Shown here in pieces: positions 7,022-8,867 of a stretch of 8,867 bases of DNA. The DNA comes from Oscillospiraceae bacterium (GTDB lineage Bacteria; Bacillota; Clostridia; Christensenellales; Aristaeellaceae). The translations under genes and the position numbers were made by a program. The stretch's first letter is position 1. Every line of letters starts with the position of its first letter. The stretch covers positions 1 through 8,867 of the forward strand of contig JAISBH010000146.1 of assembly GCA_031266295.1 (NCBI GenBank), given 5' to 3'. The notes beneath the pieces were generated by a model, which did not search any database, was not told the DNA's origin, and saw only the letters and a program-made list of their open reading frames with translations.

Positions 7022-7054
7022 GCGCAGGCGCGCTGGACGCTAGTGCTAGTAAGG

Positions 7055-7082
7055 TGCGGCCACTCGCGAGGCGCAGTTTTAT
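7055..7082 (+). terminator. Weak hairpin plus T-run between the permease genes, possible attenuator
   Basis: TGC (7055-7057) and GCC (7059-7061), with G7058 bulged, pair with GGC and GCA (7070-7075) around an 8-base loop. GTTTTAT (7076-7082) follows. The form resembles an intrinsic terminator but the stem is short and bulged. It could lower transcription into the second permease gene. The call is tentative. Confidence 0.25.
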
Positions 7083-7124
7083 CCGACGATTTTATAAAGC
7101 GCATTTATAAAAAGGATGGATAAA
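7078..7124. repeat. Second 13-bp-phased repeat array, between the two permease genes
   Basis: Units at 7078 (TTTATCCG), 7091 (TTTATAAA), 7104 (TTTATAAA) and 7117 (TGGATAAA) each start exactly 13 bp after the one before. The central two are perfect and palindromic. The outer two are degenerate, with five and six of eight bases matching. The spacing (8 + 5 bp) and core (TTTAKAAA) equal those of the array at 5839-5872. The array sits in the 168-nt gap between permease genes that are normally close together. It is a candidate binding site for the same regulator, or an element affecting an internal promoter. No convincing -35/-10 pair was found here. Confidence 0.45.
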
Positions 7125-7193
7125 CGCTATGCGCAGCGCATCCTGCATCCCAACCTGAATCCCAATAAAAAGGCGGTTGTAAAGCGGTCATGA
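7116..7193 (+). CDS. 25-codon ORF overlapping the start of the second permease gene
   Basis: ATG 7116 opens a 25-codon reading frame that ends at TGA 7191-7193, overlapping the permease ATG as ATGA. That is the classic arrangement for translational coupling. The peptide is strongly basic (it starts MDKRYAQRILHPNL and ends KKAVVKRS) and has no signal or membrane segment. The ribosome-binding site is doubtful: AAAAAGG abuts the ATG without a spacer. The second permease gene also has a poor Shine-Dalgarno of its own, so reading through this ORF could help its translation. It may instead be a chance ORF or a remnant. I do not recognise the peptide. Confidence 0.3.
   Translation: MDKRYAQRILHPNLNPNKKAVVKRS
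7129..7141. repeat. 13-bp perfect dyad inside the small ORF
   Basis: ATGCGC-A-GCGCAT is a perfect palindrome around a central A. It could be a protein-binding site or part of an mRNA structure. GGATG (7114-7118), which covers the small ORF start, can also pair with CATCC at 7139-7143, so folding could hide that start. Confidence 0.3.
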
Positions 7194-8104
7194 AAGCAGC
7201 GAAGAAACCCTGGGTATTCAACAAGGTCGGACCGATCCCTAACGCCCTTATATCGGCGCTGTTCATTGCGCTCGCGCTGGGGACGCTGCTGCCGCTAGTG
7301 TTCGTGGTCGTCATATCCTTCTCGTCCGAGGCGTCGATCGTTGCGAAAGGTTATTCGTTTATACCGATGGAATGGTCCACCGCTGCGTATGATTACCTGC
7401 TGGATACCAGCAACTATATCGGGCGCGCGTTCGTTAACTCTATCGGAATCACCATTACGGGAACACTGCTGGGATTGATGCTCATCAGCACGCTGGGGTA
7501 TACCATATCGCGGCCATCGTTCCGGCTGCGCGGGGTATACACGGCGTTCATATTTATCCCGATGATGTTTTCAGGCGGGCTGGTTTCCACGTACATGGTA
7601 AACACGCAGGTATTCGGGCTTAAGAACACATACCTGGCTCTGATACTGCCCGGCGCGTGCTCAACATGGTACGCTATCATAATGCGCACGTTCTTCCAAA
7701 CCACCATCCCCGACTCGATCATCGAGTCCGGCAAGATCGACGGCGCTTCCCAACTACGGATATTCGTCAGGCTGGTGCTGCCCATATCACTGCCAGTGAT
7801 AGCAACCATCGGTCTGTTCCTGACATTCGCGTATTGGAACGCGTGGTATGGCGCGATGCTCTACCTGGATTCCAGCCACCGTGATCTGTATCCGCTGCAG
7901 TACGTGCTCGTAAGCATCCAGAACAGCATATCGTTCATGGCGCGGAACGAGGAATATTTTACATCGGAGATCACCAAGACGATCCCGACGGAGTCCTCAC
8001 GCATGGCGATCGTTACGGTTGTTGTGCTTCCCATCGCCTGCTCGTACCCGTTCTTCCAAAGGTATTTCATCAATGGACTGACAATCGGAGCGGTTAAGGG
8101 ATAG
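7190..8104 (+). CDS. ABC sugar transporter permease, LplC-like (MalG-type fold)
   Basis: The predicted 304-residue protein is the second permease of the importer. About six membrane segments are visible, near residues 20-43, 80-106, 115-136, 144-166, 199-219 and 272-292. The EAA loop is IIESGKIDGASQLRIFVRL (177-195). Its very typical end, YPFFQRYFINGLTIGAVKG, is the hallmark of LplC-type permeases. The start at ATG 7190 is supported by an in-frame stop just upstream (TAA 7166-7168) and by the short N-terminal tail. The Shine-Dalgarno is weak, and the small upstream ORF overlaps this start by 4 nt. It should pair with the LplB-like permease and an ATPase encoded elsewhere. Such importers often share one MsmK/MsmX-type ATPase. 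Confidence 0.88.
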   Translation: MKAAKKPWVFNKVGPIPNALISALFIALALGTLLPLVFVVVISFSSEASIVAKGYSFIPMEWSTAAYDYLLDTSNYIGRAFVNSIGITITGTLLGLMLISTLGYTISRPSFRLRGVYTAFIFIPMMFSGGLVSTYMVNTQVFGLKNTYLALILPGACSTWYAIIMRTFFQTTIPDSIIESGKIDGASQLRIFVRLVLPISLPVIATIGLFLTFAYWNAWYGAMLYLDSSHRDLYPLQYVLVSIQNSISFMARNEEYFTSEITKTIPTESSRMAIVTVVVLPIACSYPFFQRYFINGLTIGAVKG

Positions 8105-8119
8105 ATTTAGTGATATCAA

Positions 8120-8134
8120 CCACGCCGCGCGTGG
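8120..8134 (+). other. GC-rich hairpin between permease and binding-protein genes
   Basis: CCACGC, loop CGC, GCGTGG form a perfect 6-bp stem 15 nt after the permease stop. No T-tract follows, so it is unlikely to be a full terminator. Hairpins at this place in sugar-transport operons are known to stabilise the mRNA of the abundant binding protein. That role here is inferred. Confidence 0.4.
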
Positions 8135-8158
8135 CTGACATAATCGTCCGGCAATATT

Positions 8159-8167
8159 AAGGAGGAG
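8159..8167 (+). promoter_or_regulatory. Strong Shine-Dalgarno of the solute-binding protein gene
   Basis: AAGGAGGAG ends 5 nt before ATG 8173 (GGAGG 8161-8165, 7-nt spacing). It is the best ribosome-binding site in the window, consistent with the high expression binding proteins need relative to their permeases. Confidence 0.75.
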
Positions 8168-8172
8168 ACATA

Positions 8173-8867
8173 ATGAAGAAGGTACTGTTAGCTGTACTGG
8201 CTCTGTCGCTGATGCTGACCGCGACTGCGGTTCCAGCAACGGCGGCCGACTCGACCAACCTGATCTGGTGGGTCTACACATCCCAGGACACGCCCATCGA
8301 CGCCCAGATGGTCGAGGACGCGGCCAACGCGGTCAGCGCCGAAAAACTGGGCACCACCGTCACCATATCCTACAAGCTGCCCGAGCAATCCAGCCTGTCG
8401 CTGATGTCGGGCGAGTATTATGACATGACCTTTACGTGCGAGTGGGTGTCGCCCAGCTTCATACAGAGCGCGTATGACGGCTACTACGCGGACCTGACCG
8501 ACTTGCTGCCTGCAGTGGCTCCCGATCTGTACGCAACGCTGGAATCTGAGGTGTGGGACGCGGCGCGCGTCAATGGCCGTATATACGCCGTTCCCACGAA
8601 GAAGGATATAGCGTCAGAGATGTTCTGGCGTCTGGACAGCGATTTCTACGAGGGCGAGCTGGGTTGGACGATCCCCGAGGAGGTTTCGTTCGACGAGCTG
8701 GAGACCTACCTGGCCGCGTTCAAGGAAGCGCGTCCCGACGAATACGCGATCTACATGTCGCGCAGCGGTCTGAGCAACTTCACCAACTTCGCTCAACGCG
8801 TAGTGGGCTACTACCTCGTCGTGCCATATGAGTACGCTGGCGCCGACAAGGGCACTACCATCATCCC
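8173..8867 (+). CDS. Extracellular sugar-binding protein of ABC importer, LplA-like (3' end beyond window)
   Basis: The first 231 codons are present and the frame is open to the window end. Residues 1-24 form a Sec signal peptide: MKK, a hydrophobic core (VLLAVLALSLMLTATAV) and a signal peptidase I site at ATA/AD (after residue 24, or one residue later). There is no lipobox cysteine. The mature part resembles LplA-type binding proteins. It has an N-terminal strand NLIWWVYTS, then YDMTFTCEWVSPSF, a hydrophobic/acidic DLTDLLPAVAPDLY segment and VWDAARVNGRIYAVP, the classic VNGKxYAxP hinge-side motif of carbohydrate binding proteins. It delivers the sugar to the two permeases encoded just upstream. 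The ligand is not predictable from sequence. The neighbouring GH20 and kinase genes suggest a GlcNAc-containing glycan. Confidence 0.85.
   Translation, partial: MKKVLLAVLALSLMLTATAVPATAADSTNLIWWVYTSQDTPIDAQMVEDAANAVSAEKLGTTVTISYKLPEQSSLSLMSGEYYDMTFTCEWVSPSFIQSAYDGYYADLTDLLPAVAPDLYATLESEVWDAARVNGRIYAVPTKKDIASEMFWRLDSDFYEGELGWTIPEEVSFDELETYLAAFKEARPDEYAIYMSRSGLSNFTNFAQRVVGYYLVVPYEYAGADKGTTII

Overview
The window is a carbohydrate-utilisation locus, probably for N-acetylglucosamine (GlcNAc)-containing glycans, next to the end of an IS30-family insertion sequence. The DNA looks moderately GC-rich and uses ATA isoleucine codons freely. Several genes have purine-rich Shine-Dalgarno sequences. The transport genes are of the LplB/LplC/LplA-like type that is common in Bacillota. 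I would guess a Bacillota lineage, possibly clostridial or gut-derived, but this is inference. One odd point is that the solute-binding protein has a non-lipoprotein signal peptide.

Layout from left to right. Positions 1-119 hold the 3' end of an IS30-type transposase and the right terminal inverted repeat. Positions 120-354 are non-coding and carry several hairpins, two of which lie downstream of the leftward operon. Positions 355-5775 are a leftward operon of three genes, transcribed in this order: a GH20 beta-N-acetylhexosaminidase (5775-3967), a long fusion of a BadF/BadG-type (GlcNAc kinase-like) domain with a neutral-ceramidase-like domain (3934-1580), and a ROK-family regulator with a winged-helix N-terminus (1578-355). 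Spacings are 32 nt and 1 nt. Positions 5776-6037 are the divergent control region, with a good sigma-70-type promoter for the rightward genes and three 13-bp-phased AT-rich repeats. Positions 6038-8867 are a rightward ABC importer operon: an LplB-like permease, an unusual 168-nt gap with a second set of 13-bp-phased repeats and a 25-codon ORF, an LplC-like permease, a hairpin, and the first 231 codons of the solute-binding protein, which runs off the window. No ATPase gene is present.

Proposed working model (inference): the binding protein and two permeases import a GlcNAc-terminated oligosaccharide or glycoside. The GH20 enzyme, which has no signal peptide, releases the sugar in the cytoplasm. 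The kinase domain phosphorylates it, and the fused ceramidase-like hydrolase may act on an amide or ester of the same or a linked molecule. The ROK protein probably senses the sugar and controls both operons. The strongest points for follow-up are the kinase/hydrolase fusion with its internal ribosome-binding site and start codon, and the matching repeat arrays in front of the two rightward permease genes.
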